A stretch of 64,000 bases of DNA from Chrysopilus asiliformis (taxonomy: Eukaryota; Arthropoda; Insecta; Diptera; Rhagionidae). The notes below the pieces were generated by a model, which made no database searches, had not been told where the DNA came from, and saw nothing but the letters and a program-made list of their open reading frames with translations. How positions within the stretch are numbered: the stretch's first letter is position 1; every line of letters starts with the position of its first letter. This document shows, one piece after another, positions 11,749 through 22,307 of the stretch. The stretch spans positions 33,635,644-33,699,643 of the forward strand of contig OZ035963.1 in NCBI GenBank assembly GCA_964034945.1, in the 5' to 3' direction. The translations under genes and the position numbers were made by a program.

Positions 11749-12345
11749 ATGTCCGTCCGTCCGTCTGTCTGTCCGTCTGTCCGTCTGTCTGTCCGTCTGT
11801 CTGTCCGTCTGTCTGTCCCTCTGTCTGTCCGTCTGTCTGTCCGTCTGTCTGTCCGTCTGTCTGTCCGTCTGTCTGTCCGTCTGTCTGTCCGTCTGTCTGT
11901 CCGTCTGTCTGTCCGTCTGTCTGTCCGTCTGTCTGTCCGTCTGTCTGTCCGTCTGTCTGTCCGTCTGTCTGTCCGTCTGTCTGTCCGTCTGTCTGTCCGT
12001 CTGTCTGTCCGTCTGTCTGTCCGTCTGTCTGTCCGTCTGTCTGTCCGTCTGTCTGTCCGTCTGTCTGTCCGTCTGTCTGTCCGTCTGTCTGTCCGTCTGT
12101 CTGTCCGTCTGTCTGTCCGTCTGTCTGTCCGTCTGTCTGTCCGTCTGTCTGTCCGTCTGTCTGTCCGTCTGTCTGTCCGTCTGTCTGTCCGTCTGTCTGT
12201 CCGTCTGTCTGTCCGTCTGTCTGTCCGTCTGTCTGTCCGTCTGTCTGTCCGTCTGTCTGTCCGTCTGTCTGTCCGTCTGTCTGTCCGTCTGTCTGTCCGT
12301 CTGTCCGTCTGTCCGTCCGTCTGTCCATCCGTCCGTCCGTTCGTC
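11749..12345. repeat. (GTCY)n microsatellite with a perfect 12-bp higher-order unit
   Basis: From 11821 to 12300, eight consecutive 60-base blocks are identical. The array is therefore 40 uninterrupted copies of the 12-mer CTGTCTGTCCGT (480 bp). Edges are degenerate: one GTCCCTCT variant near 11815, and mixed GTCC/GTCT and CATCC units after 12300. Other copies of this element carry only about 30-70 bp of GTCY. Because the unit length is a multiple of three and stop-free, long open frames exist in several frames and on both strands. They are artefacts, not genes. Confidence 0.97.
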
Positions 12346-12386
12346 TGTGGCGCGGATTGTGGGCGCACGGATTGAGCTAGAGACTT

Positions 12387-12784
12387 AAGCTTGTCCCACA
12401 ATTACGCGCAAAGCGGCGCGGCGCGGTGACAGATGGTAGTAGAAACTATCTTCGCGGCACTGCGAAGAGTAGGTCTATTTTCTACTTTCAGACGGGGTTG
12501 GAAGCGGTGACAGTTGTTTATGTTTTCTGAGTGTTGTTGCAAATATTTTTATCAAGTAAAAAGATCGAAAAGAACTTTGAAAACGCATTCGAACCGGAAA
12601 ATGAAACGGAAAAATTAATAATCTTCAAATTTTCTGCGATTTTTAGGTTATGAGAACACAAATAGAGCTGCAACCGCGCCGCGTAATTTCGGTTTAAAAA
12701 TGACTGCGGCTGTCGCCCTGCCGCTCTGAGCTAACCGCGCCGCGCCGCGCCGCTGCCGCACCGCGCCAATTGTGGGACAAGCTT
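12387..12784. mobile_element. 398-bp GC-rich MITE inside the GTCY element
   Basis: Ends are inverted repeats, AAGCTTGTCCCACAATT on the left and its exact complement on the right. Inside each lie GCGCGGCGCGG-type runs (left near 12405-12425, right near 12730-12770). The middle is AT-rich and non-coding. Removing it rejoins GAGACTT with TGAAATTTT of the host element, matching the other type A copies apart from about one extra base. The GC-rich subterminal blocks are unlike the rest of the window. The target duplication is ambiguous. Confidence 0.8.
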
Positions 12785-13128
12785 TGAAATTTTATGCGGA
12801 TCCGTTTTTCGTAAAATGCGAGGCTAGGTTCGTTAATGGGCGAAAATGGACCATTAGGGGTAACCCCCCCCATACGAATGAAAACGATTTTTGCGAATAT
12901 CTCAAAAACGGTGCATCTTATCCAAAAGTGCAAGAACAAAAGTGATTTAGGATATGATTCTACATAAAACTACCATACATCAAAATCCGATTGGAATAAA
13001 TTTTAAAAAATCTTATTGGAAAGTTTGACTTAAAAGTGGAAATTTGATACAACTGTTCGCCGTTCACTTAAATCACCATACGAGTTTTCAATAATTGCCA
13101 TATTGGCAATTGTAGATTTTGTTATGTT

Positions 13129-14600
13129 TTATATATGTACCTAAAATATATTTTAAGCCTTTGAGATAACTCAAGAAAAATAAGTCAATTTATTTTAAGC
13201 AATCACAACAAAATAAGAATGCTATATTTCGGAAGTCACTGCGTGTTGGTGTTGATAATAAAAATTAAAAAAAAAACCCCCACGTTAGAAAACAATGCTT
13301 TTAAACAAACTGACGTAATCGATTTTACTTGCAACGGTTGTAGTGTGGTAAATTTAATATAATTTCATCATATAGGGTATAAAAATTAATAGCCACATTT
13401 CGTTCCGTTTTAATATTTGTATGACTACGAAAAAAAACTTATACTAGAAATTAGGCATTCTTTTGGTTAACTTTCAATTTAAAAAATTGTGCTTTTTTTG
13501 GAATCACCGGAATTTCTCCTTTTCATCGGGCTTTTTCTTTGAATTTCATTTTGTCGCCGAGCTCGTATTGATTGTGGCTACGGACTATCACTTAAAATGT
13601 CAAAAATATATTGTTCGTCTATCAAACTGACCCCATAGCATAAGTTTTTTTTATTTATTTTTATTTAAACAAAGGTCCAATAACGATATTTTCATGTTTT
13701 TGGCTTTTGTTCGCGCATAATATTCGTATGGGATACATTTACATTCGATTTGTCTGCCTAGTTTTTGCCTCTTTTTTTTTGGTACTCGTATTTCTAGATA
13801 TTGAGATGGAAATAGAAATTCACAAAAGAAGTGACTCTAATTTTTATCTTTTATGCTCTTTGGATCGCTTTAAATAATAGATTCGGTGACAATTTGCATA
13901 AATAGCGGTCTATGTCATAGTTTGATTGATCGATTAATTTATTATTTTGACAATTTATGAATGTATGCAATTCACCATGAATAATTTGAAATATCGATTT
14001 CCCACTTATTTTATTTTCTTAAAAATATTTTCATAAAATTTTGAAATGAAATGATTTTTAAATCGTGCAATTAATTAAAAGTAGAAATCCAGACATTTTC
14101 TTTATTGTTTATTATTTATTCACGGCTATACATATGTAAGAAGTCAAGTTACCATCATAAATCAAAAACGTAGATTTATTAAGGTGTATTTTGATTCAGA
14201 TTTTGTGAAATTATTGACCATCATAACACTCATTTACTAAATAGTTTAGTTTTTTTTTTTAAATTTTACCGGATTCTTAAATTCATAAGACGAACGATCT
14301 GTGACATAATTTGAACCCGGTGTAAACCAATATTACGTTCAAATCGCTATTCAAATGAAAATAAATTGTAGATAGTGTGAGTTTTTTGGCAAATTTTCTT
14401 AAAAACATTTTTAAGAAATTACTACGGATCAAATTGGATGATTTGCTGTTTACTTTTTTATTCTATACTTCGTATTGTATTCATGATAAATTTCATCAGT
14501 CTGTCAGTCTGTCATACTTTCCAGATTCACTCACATATGATACACTTCCATGTTCCAAGCCCTAAAACTTCCATTGCTGCTGGTACCCATTCTAAAGCAT
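13129..14600. other. Non-coding AT-rich stretch
   Basis: Homopolymer-rich sequence with short chance frames (14377-14565, 14438-14641). No recognised repeat or protein similarity. Confidence 0.4.
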
Positions 14601-14605
14601 ATATA

Positions 14606-15984
14606 CAGGATGTTTTTTTAAAGGCGCCGGGTTTCCGATAGGGATAACTGTTAAATTAGCTGTAATTTTTTTAACTGCATTTTTTTGTTTCAGTAAAGTC
14701 CAACAGTTTATCATAGGTAAATTTAGTCCGCAACAACGTCACCAGATCGTGGATTATTATTTCCGAAATTAGTGTTCAGTTACACAAACTTATCGAGCAC
14801 TTCGTCAATTTTATGGACCGAAAAATCGCCCATCTGTGCGTGCTATTCGTCGTGTTGTGGCACCAATTTAACGCTACATGATTTTTAGATATTGGTCAAA
14901 GTGTAGGGGTAGGAAATCACAACCTTGATTCAACTACCTAGGGTCCAAAATAGCAGCCGACAACAACTTAATTGAAGAAATCTGCGCACCGCTGCTTAAA
15001 GGCAACAAAACCTACTAAAGCTTATCAAAACTTTTCAGGTCTAAAAACCTAACTAAAATAACCAAACTGCACCTGTACCGGACCCTGATTCTGCCAGTCC
15101 TCATGTATTCCTCCCTCTGAGACTCGGGTACTAAGCAAATATAATTGCGACCTCTTGCCTGTGTTGGAGAGGAAGATACTCAGAAGGATCTTTGGCTTCA
15201 TGCCTGAGGGGGGACGATTCCGGAAACTCTACAATGACGAGGTCTATGAGAGATATCAGGACGTGCCCGTAGTCAAGCTCCTAAGACTCAACAGACTCGG
15301 GTGGGTTGGTCATGTCACTCAAATGAGTGAAAGTGACCCGGCTCGGAAAGTCTTCTGTGGAAGGTTATTAACGACGAGGAAGACCCAACCTCAGATGGGA
15401 AGACGGCGTTGACCAGGACGCGAAGAGAATTGGGACGCAAAACTGGAGGACATCGGCACGCGATCGGAACCTCTGCCGATAGTCATTGCGGCAGGCCAAC
15501 ACCGGAAACCGGTTCTAGCGCCGAGTGAGAGAGATATATATTGGGCCAACAACAAGAAAGATACCAGTGCGTTCCGAAGAAAATATAGCTGCAGTTGAAG
15601 CCAGTGTTAATAAAGACACAAATTTGTCAGTTCGCAGGCATGCACTCTGGAGCTTGGGATTTCTTCGTCCATAACTTGGAAGTTTTTGCGGAAGGATATT
15701 GGCCTAATCTCTTACAAGATTTGATTGGTGCACGAATTGAAGCCATTGGATCACCGTATCCGTCGTGCTTTCGCTGAATAGGGTCAAAACCAATTGCAAG
15801 ATGATCCCAGAATATAATGGCGTAATTGTGTTCAGCGATGAGGCCCACTTTTGAGTTAATAGATACGTCAATAAGCAAAATGGTCGTATTCGGAGAGAAA
15901 ACAATCCGCAAGAGACTCTTCAGACACCATTACATCCCGAAAAATGTTCCATATCGTGTGGTTTGTACACAAACAACTTTATTA
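14606..15984 (+). mobile_element. Rosa-type mariner, 5' part, split by a non-LTR fragment
   Basis: The 5' end CAGGATGTTTTTTTAAAGGC follows TA and resembles the ends of the rosa element at 52.2 kb. Transposase-like sequence begins near 14725 (FSPQQRHQIVDYY, then CSVTQTYRALRQFYGPKN) with a stop codon (AAT TAG TGT) in the helix-turn-helix. It breaks off near 14880, resumes at about 15550 (SEENIAAVEAS; VRRHALELGIS), and reaches the first catalytic aspartate in VFSDEAHF and NRYVNKQNGRIRREN. The 3' half with the second and third aspartates is absent. Several stops and frameshifts make it a relic. Confidence 0.8.
14890..15545 (+). pseudogene. Non-LTR retrotransposon reverse transcriptase, C-terminal fragment, inserted in the mariner
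   Basis: In sequence order the frames read LTKITKLHLYRTLILPVLMY, then LERKILRRIFGFMPEGGRFR, YNDEVYERYQDVPVVKLLRL, NRLGWVGHVTQMSESDPARK and a trailing RRWEDGVDQDAKRIGTQNWR. This is the standard order of the thumb and C-terminal region of insect RTE/jockey-type ORF2 proteins, with RRI-G, YN-E-Y, R-GW-GHV and WEDGV-D-D landmarks. At least two frameshifts or stops break it. Only the last roughly 190 residues are present, as expected for a 5'-truncated insertion. Confidence 0.75.
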
Positions 15985-16730
15985 TGGGAAATCGGGACTA
16001 TCACTAAAATAGTTAATTTCAACTATAAAATAGTTAACTTCAATTAAAAAAATATCCAATTTAACCACAAAATAGTAAATTTTATTATTAAGTAGTTAAA
16101 TTTATTACAAAAATTGTCTATTTTGACTATTTTTATACCCGTATGGTGAAACCAAAGGGTATATTAACTTTGCCTTACCGTTTGTAACGCCAAGATCCCG
16201 TCATCACACAAAAAAATGAATTACACCAGTGTGTTTAGAATGATAAATAAAATTGAATTTTGCATGTCCGTCCGTCTGTCTGTCCGTCTGTCCGTTTGTC
16301 CGTCTGTCTGTCTGTGGCGCGGATTGCGGGCGCACGGATTGAGCTAGAGACTTGAAATTTTTCGCAGATCCCTTTTTCGTAAAATGCGAGGCTAAGTTCG
16401 TTAATGGGCAAAAATGGACCATTAGATACGAACGAAAACGGTTTTTGTGAATATCTCAAAAACGGTGCATCTTATCAAAAAAGTGCAAGAACAAAAATTA
16501 TTTAGGAAATGATTCTACATAAAACTCCCATACATCAAAATCCGATTGGAATAAATTTTAAAAATTCTTATTGGAAAGTTTGACTTCAAAGTGGAATTTT
16601 GGTACAACTGTTCGAATTTTGATACGAATATCACCATACGGGTCTCCAATGATTGCCAGATTTACAATTATAGCTTTTGTTATGTTAGTATTTGGAATTA
16701 ACTATTTTTAGCAATAGTTACGATTTCCCG
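15985..16730. mobile_element. TIR element with TTA duplication, carrying a GTCY element
   Basis: Left end TGGGAAATCGGGACTATCAC and right end (complement) CGGGAAATCGTAACTATTGC are inverted repeats extending about 36 bp into AAAATAGTTAAT. TTA lies immediately outside both ends (15982-15984, 16731-16733). A 3-bp TWA duplication is typical of PIF/Harbinger elements. About 200 bp of its own sequence, repetitive in AATAGTTAA/ATAGTAAAT words, surrounds the nested GTCY element. A related end (GGGAATCGGGACTATATC) occurs near 20687. Confidence 0.6.
16134..16685 (+). mobile_element. GTCY-repeat element, type A, copy 2
   Basis: Complete head-to-tail copy: TATACCCGTATGGTGAAACC head, GTGTTTAGAATGATA, a short GTCY tract (16265-16315), GGCGCGGATTGCGGGCGCAC, GATTGAGCTAGAGACTTG, one monomer, and the tail TTACAATTATAGCTTTTGTT. 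It lies in the middle of the TTA-flanked MITE. The GTCY tract is only about 50 bp, which gives the baseline against which copy 1 is expanded. Confidence 0.8.
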
Positions 16731-16734
16731 TTAT

Positions 16735-18560
16735 AAAGTAGTTTAATTTAGTATCTTTTCTCTCCGTGTACGCTAGTGGCATTATTGGGCCTTATTTCTT
16801 TTAAAATGTGGCATGAGTTCGGGTTGCAATCAATGGTGACCGATACAGAAAGATGATCGACGAATATTGGTTTCCAAATTTTACGTGACATCGATATTCT
16901 ATGGACTTGTGACTTGTGACTTAAGTATCACAACGCCAGAATACGGCTGTAAAAGTAATGAAATTATTTTCATAGATCTGATGAACGAAATCTTTTTGAG
17001 TGTGGGGTAAATATGTGTTTATCTTTAGGGTAAAAATGTGTTTATCCACCCCACACCAGCGTTCCGAACGATAGTCTGGCTTCAGTTTCAAAAATGTTAA
17101 AATTTAAAGAGCCGTCGCCATTTAAATGCGGTTGAATTATATTAAAACTGAAACTTAGTTGTTCCTGATTTGCATTTGATCAATAATTTGTGTTAATTTG
17201 GGGTAAAAATTTAATAAATTGGCGCAAAGTGAAACAACGCAAAAAGAGTCCAGGAAATGATATGCTGATTTTAGACCTAGACTCTTTACTCGAGAATGTG
17301 TTGAGTACTGAGTTTCATTTTTAGCAAAAAAAAAAAAAAAAAAATAAGCTCTATAAAAGCGTCATATTGAAAATATTGAAATAATTCAAAATAATCGAAT
17401 AGAAAATAATAATATGTTTGACCCTAGACCCGTGTACTATAAAACTTCCATATATTGTGTACTTGGGCACTCAGATGTAATTCTAATAGAAAATGTATGG
17501 CTTGTTTGTTTAAAAATCATAAAAATGTGGTTTATTCGTTAAACAAGTAAGAAATACAATGCGAAAATATAACCCCAAAAAATCGTTCTGGGCACTCAGT
17601 GCCCAGTACACGTGTCTAGGGTAAACGCAGTAAATAGTGCATAAAAAATTCAGGATTTATAACAAATTTCTTAAAAAAAATCACCTAAAAATTCTCAAAT
17701 TCGCAATTTTTTAACAAAGAGTTTCTGTTTTCTTCAATATTTAAATTTCAGATAGTTTCTATAGTTTCAGTTTTTCCAATTTACAAAAAAAAAGGGTTTC
17801 AGGTAATAAAAAGGACATTCAATAAAAACGCCATTAGGTCAAATGAATCAGGTATAAAATTACCATCAAGTCACATAATTCGTTAGACATACAGGTAGTA
17901 TTTATTAGAAAAAGACCTAAATGTTATTTCATAAACCTCTCAAACTTATTATATTTAAGTTTTTGACAAATCAATAAGAAATTTCGCATCGTAAAAATAA
18001 AACAATAAAAATCTTAAAATTTGGGAAATCCGTTGGTAAAATAATAAACCATTATCAGCCACATTTTTGCCTCGAGTTAGCCGGTTTCTAAGCTATACTC
18101 GGTGTAGTTCTTCCAAATGAATTCATCACAGGTTATTTATAAAGGATTTTACCCACAAAGTTAATTACATACAATAAAATAACGTTATTGGCACACTCCT
18201 TTTGGTACTCAATTTTATAGATTTGATTTAGAAACGCTTAACACAGAATTTGTGGTATGTTTTCAGCACTTTCATAGCGTATTCATGGAACCAGATAAAA
18301 TTACCAATTTGGTATCTGCGTATTTTTACACGGTGTGTTTCATGAACGCTCCCCTCACGTAACTTGTGTAAATCCATTCGGTTGTCGACGTTTACCAGCC
18401 ACAAAATTAGAAGTTACTAAAATTAACTAAAATGTGGGAACAAATGGCACCAAAGAAATTCTTATTATTGCAGCTGAATTTCTCAATTGATTAAAATCTT
18501 TTTATTTGACGTTTGCGTAATTTTACGAGGGCGGTTACACATCAAAATCGTCGTCGCGTA
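16735..18560. other. Non-coding stretch with a poly(A) run and one inverted-repeat element
   Basis: Contains an A-run of about 19 bases at 17325-17343, a TGACTTGTGACTTGTGACTT direct repeat near 16910 and the inverted-repeat unit at 17421-17622. No protein similarity was seen. Confidence 0.4.
17421..17622. repeat. About 200-bp inverted-repeat unit
   Basis: ACCCTAGACCCGTGTACT at the left end pairs with AGTACACGTGTCTAGGGT at the right. Internally TGGGCACTCAG recurs, and CTGGGCACTCAGTGCCCAG at 17589-17607 is itself a near-perfect palindrome. Probably a small MITE; no target duplication was established. Confidence 0.5.
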
Positions 18561-18566
18561 AACTTA

Positions 18567-18838
18567 CACTCAGAAAAATGGAGGCTAACTCGACGACCTA
18601 CATACGGCGTAATTGGCCCCGGGCAGGCGCGCGTTTGCCTGCATGTGGGCAAGTAAAACTGAGTTGACCTGTGGTCGGAGAAATTCTGAAATTAAGCCAC
18701 CAGCAGGTGAAATAGGGCATTGGGAGCTGCACGAGTTGACCTTAGATAGGTTAACTCTGAACGCTAGCTGGCTTACAGACACCTCTGTAAGGTCAGAGTT
18801 AACCTGACAAAAAGTTGACCTGGACATTTTTCTGAGTG
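18567..18838. mobile_element. 272-bp MITE with TA duplication
   Basis: Ends are inverted repeats CACTCAGAAAAATG, flanked on both sides by TA (18565-18566 and 18839-18840). The interior is GC-richer than the surroundings (GGCCCCGGGCAGGCGCG near 18617) and has recurrent GGTTAACTC/GAGTTGACC words. No coding capacity; the open frames across it on both strands are incidental. Confidence 0.7.
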
Positions 18839-19230
18839 TACGAGGGTCGCGCAAAAGATTTTTTTTGATAAATTTTGACAGCTAATTACGAGGTGATAAA
18901 ATTACTCAGTTAATGTGGTATTTATACGATTCCATGAATTGCCATTATAAAAAAACTTTTCTTGAATCATTTTTGTTCTGTTATTTACAAAAGGAGATTT
19001 CAAAATTACGGGAATGAAAAAAATTAGACCTTCGACTAGAATTACCTGCAAGCTAATTCGTAATTTATTTTAAACTTCTTGAATTCGTACTTGTAGTTTT
19101 GAAATTTTTATACATAGGTTTAGAATAGCATAATTTTGAATCAATTTTATTAGACACCAGACTGTTCAGTAAATTCGAGTAGACAGATTGCTTTTTCGCC
19201 AAAATCTATTTGTTAAAACCTCTAGTTTTC

Positions 19231-19542
19231 TAAGGCCCCTGTTACACGGGGCAACTTTAAGTGGCGACTTTTCTTAAGTATAGGCGCGAGAACTTGTGGC
19301 TAATGTCGCCAGTTCCGAAAGTAGAAACAAGGCGACAAAATACGCACACAAGCACAAAATCACAAAGAACGGGTTCGTGAAAGTTTTTTGCGATTTGACA
19401 GTTCGTCCAACTTCACACACACATGAAACACTCACTGTGTAATATACAGAAGTTTCCGGCAATTTGTCTCCGCGTGTAGTACAAACGAGCAACTTTTGTA
19501 TCGTGTATCGGTTTAAAGTTGCCGTGTGTAACATAGGCCTAA
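19231..19542. repeat. About 310-bp inverted-repeat element
   Basis: The left end TAAGGCCCCTGTTACACGGG continues to GCAACTTTAA. The complement of the right end reads TAGGCCTATGTTACACACGG continuing to GCAACTTTAAA, so the ends are inverted repeats of about 30 bp with a few mismatches. The interior has no recognisable protein, although an open frame crosses it on the minus strand. Likely a MITE of unknown class. Confidence 0.6.
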
Positions 19543-19592
19543 AGAATCTTTTGGTAAAATTCATCATCCTCGGTGCTACACCCAAGGAGCAC

Positions 19593-19666
19593 AAAAGGTC
19601 GTAAAGTGGTCGTCGCGACTTTAGTTTCGTGACTGTATGGTTGCGACGACCACTTTACGACCTTTT
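19593..19666. repeat. Near-perfect 27-bp-arm hairpin
   Basis: The left arm AAAAGGTCGTAAAGTGGTCG continues to TCGCGAC. The right arm is its complement with one mismatch, around a 20-base loop. It directly follows the previous inverted-repeat element. A transcript would fold into a stable pre-miRNA-sized stem-loop, but it may equally be a minimal foldback MITE. Confidence 0.75.
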
Positions 19667-19689
19667 TTGCTACTTGCGCAGCTCTTGAT

Positions 19690-19885
19690 GAGACTGGGCC
19701 TCATCAGTTGAGGTTTCATAACAATTTCTTCCCTGCTTCGCACCTACAGTTTTTATATGGATTGCGAACCATGGATGAATTACAACATTTGTAAGGTTTT
19801 TACGTTGCAATCCATCAACAGCAGAGGCCGTGATAGCAATCTAGACCGATAATGTCGTTAACACCAAGCGACAACTTGGTAAAAT
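19690..19885 (-). mobile_element. SINE-like repeat, copy 2 (head missing)
   Basis: Matches 25575-25765 over about 180 bp. Shared words include CATAACAATTTCTTCCCTGC, TTCGCACCTACAGTTTT, AACATTTGTAAGGTTTTTAC and GCCGTGATAGCA. The tRNA-like head seen at 25.8 kb is not present here. Confidence 0.6.
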
Positions 19886-20869
19886 TGCTATTTCGTAATC
19901 TATCACGGATTATTTGTAAAGTATTCTTCAAGCAAAACTACTGTCATTATTAATGTGAAATGGTACTTGTTACAGTATATTACTCGTATTTCTAGCAAAA
20001 CAAATTAAGAGTAGGGTAGAGCGAGACGTATTTGACAAAAAACGATTTGTCATTTTTGAATCTCTCACACCTCGTAACAAAGAACGTCTTCAACTATGAT
20101 AAATTAAATCAACATATTTAATTAACAATTGCTGACATCAACATTTTAGTTCTCGAACTGCTGAGGTTGATATCAAACGTGTCTTTTTGTTTTAGCAAGT
20201 TCTGATTTTGTTTGTGATAGAAACTTTGTTTGGGGTAGAAAATCTCACTTTTTCGCAAGCAATTTTTTTAAATGGTGGTTTCTGTTTTTAAAACTTTAGT
20301 AAATGTTATATTAAATTGATTGTGTCTCTCTATTCAAAAATCATACATTATTTGGTAAGAGTCAGGGTAAAAAATCTTGTAAGGGAAGGAAGATTTGACT
20401 CTAGGAAAATAACAGGAGGCGTTCTACAACCTCATCTAGACTGGACATACATTGGAATTCTTTTCATCGCCTGCCATGAAAATGCCACTTGAAAATATAT
20501 TTTTCCAAGCATTTTTGCCCAAGATATCAAAAAAATTCTGACAAATGCTGTCTCTACGGGACATTTCAATTGCAAGTCATGAAAAAATTTCAATGTATGT
20601 CTAATGGAGACGAGGTTTACTGCAAAAAGATTTTGTTTTTTACTAAACATAGCGAAAAAATAGTAAATCTAGCTATTTTATGACGGGGAATCGGGACTAT
20701 ATCTGATAGTTGATTTTCTTTACAAAAATAATGAAAATCGGATATACCTAGTCTAGTTATAATCTAGTCTTAAATACCTAGTCTAGTCATATATATTGAT
20801 ACAAGAAAAAAATTGATGCCAAATGAGATCGCATTTTTTTCTATTTATTGGACCACAAAATCGCCACAA

Positions 20870-21115
20870 ATCATGGAACACAATATTCGAAAAGGCCGCC
20901 ATTTGATTTAACACCAGCCCTCTAACAATGGAGTCAACAGGGCTGCAACATACGCGCTCGATCTATTGGAAAGTTGTCCAATGTTTTGGATGAAATCCTT
21001 CTTCAAGGACTCAATATTATGGTGTCTTTTTGGCAAATCATGCTTTCTAGAGACCAATAGGTCTATAGTTCAACGACTTAAGGTCTGGACTTCCAGGGGA
21101 GGGGGATTTTTGTAG
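20870..21115 (-). pseudogene. Probable Tc1-like transposase C-terminal fragment
   Basis: On the minus strand, GSPDLKSLNYRPIGL recalls the SPDLNPIENLW motif carrying the third catalytic residue in Tc1/mariner transposases. It is followed by LKKDFIQNIGQLSNRSSAYV and then VDSIVRGL...AAFSNIVF, which occupies the place of the family's usual C-terminal SMPRR...GGH segment. The key acidic residue is lost and there are frameshifts. No terminal repeats were found. Assignment is by motif order only. Confidence 0.45.
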
Positions 21116-21327
21116 AAATGGGGCGCATACATAAGCCAAAGCTGGTCAAAAAACTGTATATGTATAGTGAAGCATTTAAACGAAAACTTATTCAAAAATT
21201 GGGAGTGGAATTTTCAAAATGATTCACCTCTGACACAAAGCCTAGTCGAAATCGAATAAATTTTTATAATAAATTTAACTATTTTTGTACTTGCAATATA
21301 CCGGAAATCACAAATTAAGGTATATCG

Positions 21328-21869
21328 AGGGTGACCATATTTTTTTTGATAAATCCAGGACAAGATGGTGGGGGGGGGTGGGTTTGGATGGTTGTAACAG
21401 AATACCACCGAAACAACAAAAAATTTTGGAAAATAAATCTTTATTTGCACGAAAGCCAAAGAAAAAACATTAAAAAACCTGCGCCGCAAGCGAAATTTTT
21501 TAAACATAGTGCGACGGAAAGATTTAGATCAAGATCTGTACAGTCCCGAGCTAAGATTAACTCAATTTTCCGCCCTCTTTACATTTCATAATGGCAACGG
21601 AAATTGCAATTAAGATAAAAGCGCCGCAGGCGAAATTTTTTTTAAATACATGCGCCATTTTGGAAAATCGTTGAAAAATACGTCGCAGGCGAAAGAAAAT
21701 ATATTTTACAGCAATGTAGACTCTTTTTGTCATATTTGGTAATCGTTTTTTCTAGAATTTGATGAATTTTAAAACTAATTTCAAAAATTTCGAGACAGAA
21801 GTTTAGTTTCCGGGATAATGGGACAACATGCCTAAATCTGGGACTTTCCCGGAAAATATGGTCATCCCT
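21328..21869. mobile_element. 542-bp TIR element with hAT-like ends
   Basis: Left end AGGGTGACCATATTTT and right end (complement) AGGGATGACCATATTTTCC are inverted repeats. AGGG-type tips of this kind are common in hAT elements. The interior is repetitive: GCGCCGCAAGCGAAATTTTT, GCGCCGCAGGCGAAATTTTT and CGTCGCAGGCGAAAG are three variants of one unit spaced about 120 and 75 bp apart (21480, 21622, 21680). No 8-bp target duplication is obvious and no transposase remains. Confidence 0.55.
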
Positions 21870-22307
21870 TTGAGAAAAATATTTGTGTATCGGAGGTGTA
21901 GACGATTGGAGTTGACTGTTCAACCACTTTTCTGTTTTAGAAATATCGTGTTAAAAAGTATGTGAAGTTTGCTGCCTATAATTAATCGCCAAAGAAGAAA
22001 AAAATCCCCAACATTTCAGAAATTGGAGAAAATTTATCAGAATAACTTCAAATTCAAACAGGAATTTAGAACTTCTAATTTAAAATTTCGGATTTTTGTC
22101 GTATTTACGAAAATGTAGTAAAATAATTATCATAGGTACCTAAAGATTTTATTTTTCGAAATAGCGTATTTCGAAATTGTGATAAAATAATTGTGATAAA
22201 GAAAGGAGTAATTGTAAGTCCTTTTTTTTAGTTCTTGTTTTGACGTCCGACAGTGTAACAATTAACAAATAAGTAACGAGTCGTTTTTCGCCTACTCTTG
22301 TCATATA

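Larger units (their letters stand above)
11617..13128 (+). mobile_element. GTCY-repeat element, type A, copy 1
   Basis: It starts with the hairpin-like head TATACCCGTATGG...AAAGGGTATATT. Next come CCAAGATCCCG-type, CACCAGTGTGTTTAGAATGA and GCATGTCCGT, then a very long (GTCY)n tract, the box GATTGAGCTAGAGACTT, GTAAAATGCGAGGCTA, and one copy of the 3' monomer (CTCAAAAACGGTGCATCTTA to ATCAAAATCCGATTGGA). It ends ATATTGGCAATTGTAG. Four other type A copies occur in the window. The structure matches the dipteran mini-me idea of a mobile element that seeds GTCY microsatellites. A 398-bp MITE splits it at 12387-12784. Confidence 0.8.

Noticed and set aside
11666..12401. Six overlapping 208-237-codon open frames on both strands
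   Set aside because: They are the translation of a 12-bp tandem repeat that lacks stop codons, giving (DGQT)n, (TDRR)n, (CLSV)n and (SVCP)n-type peptides. No coding signal exists outside the array.
20447..20612. Inverted pair CATACATTGGAATTCTTTTC / GAAAAAATTTCAATGTATG
   Set aside because: About 22 bp of imperfect pairing without further support. Possibly a MITE, left unannotated.
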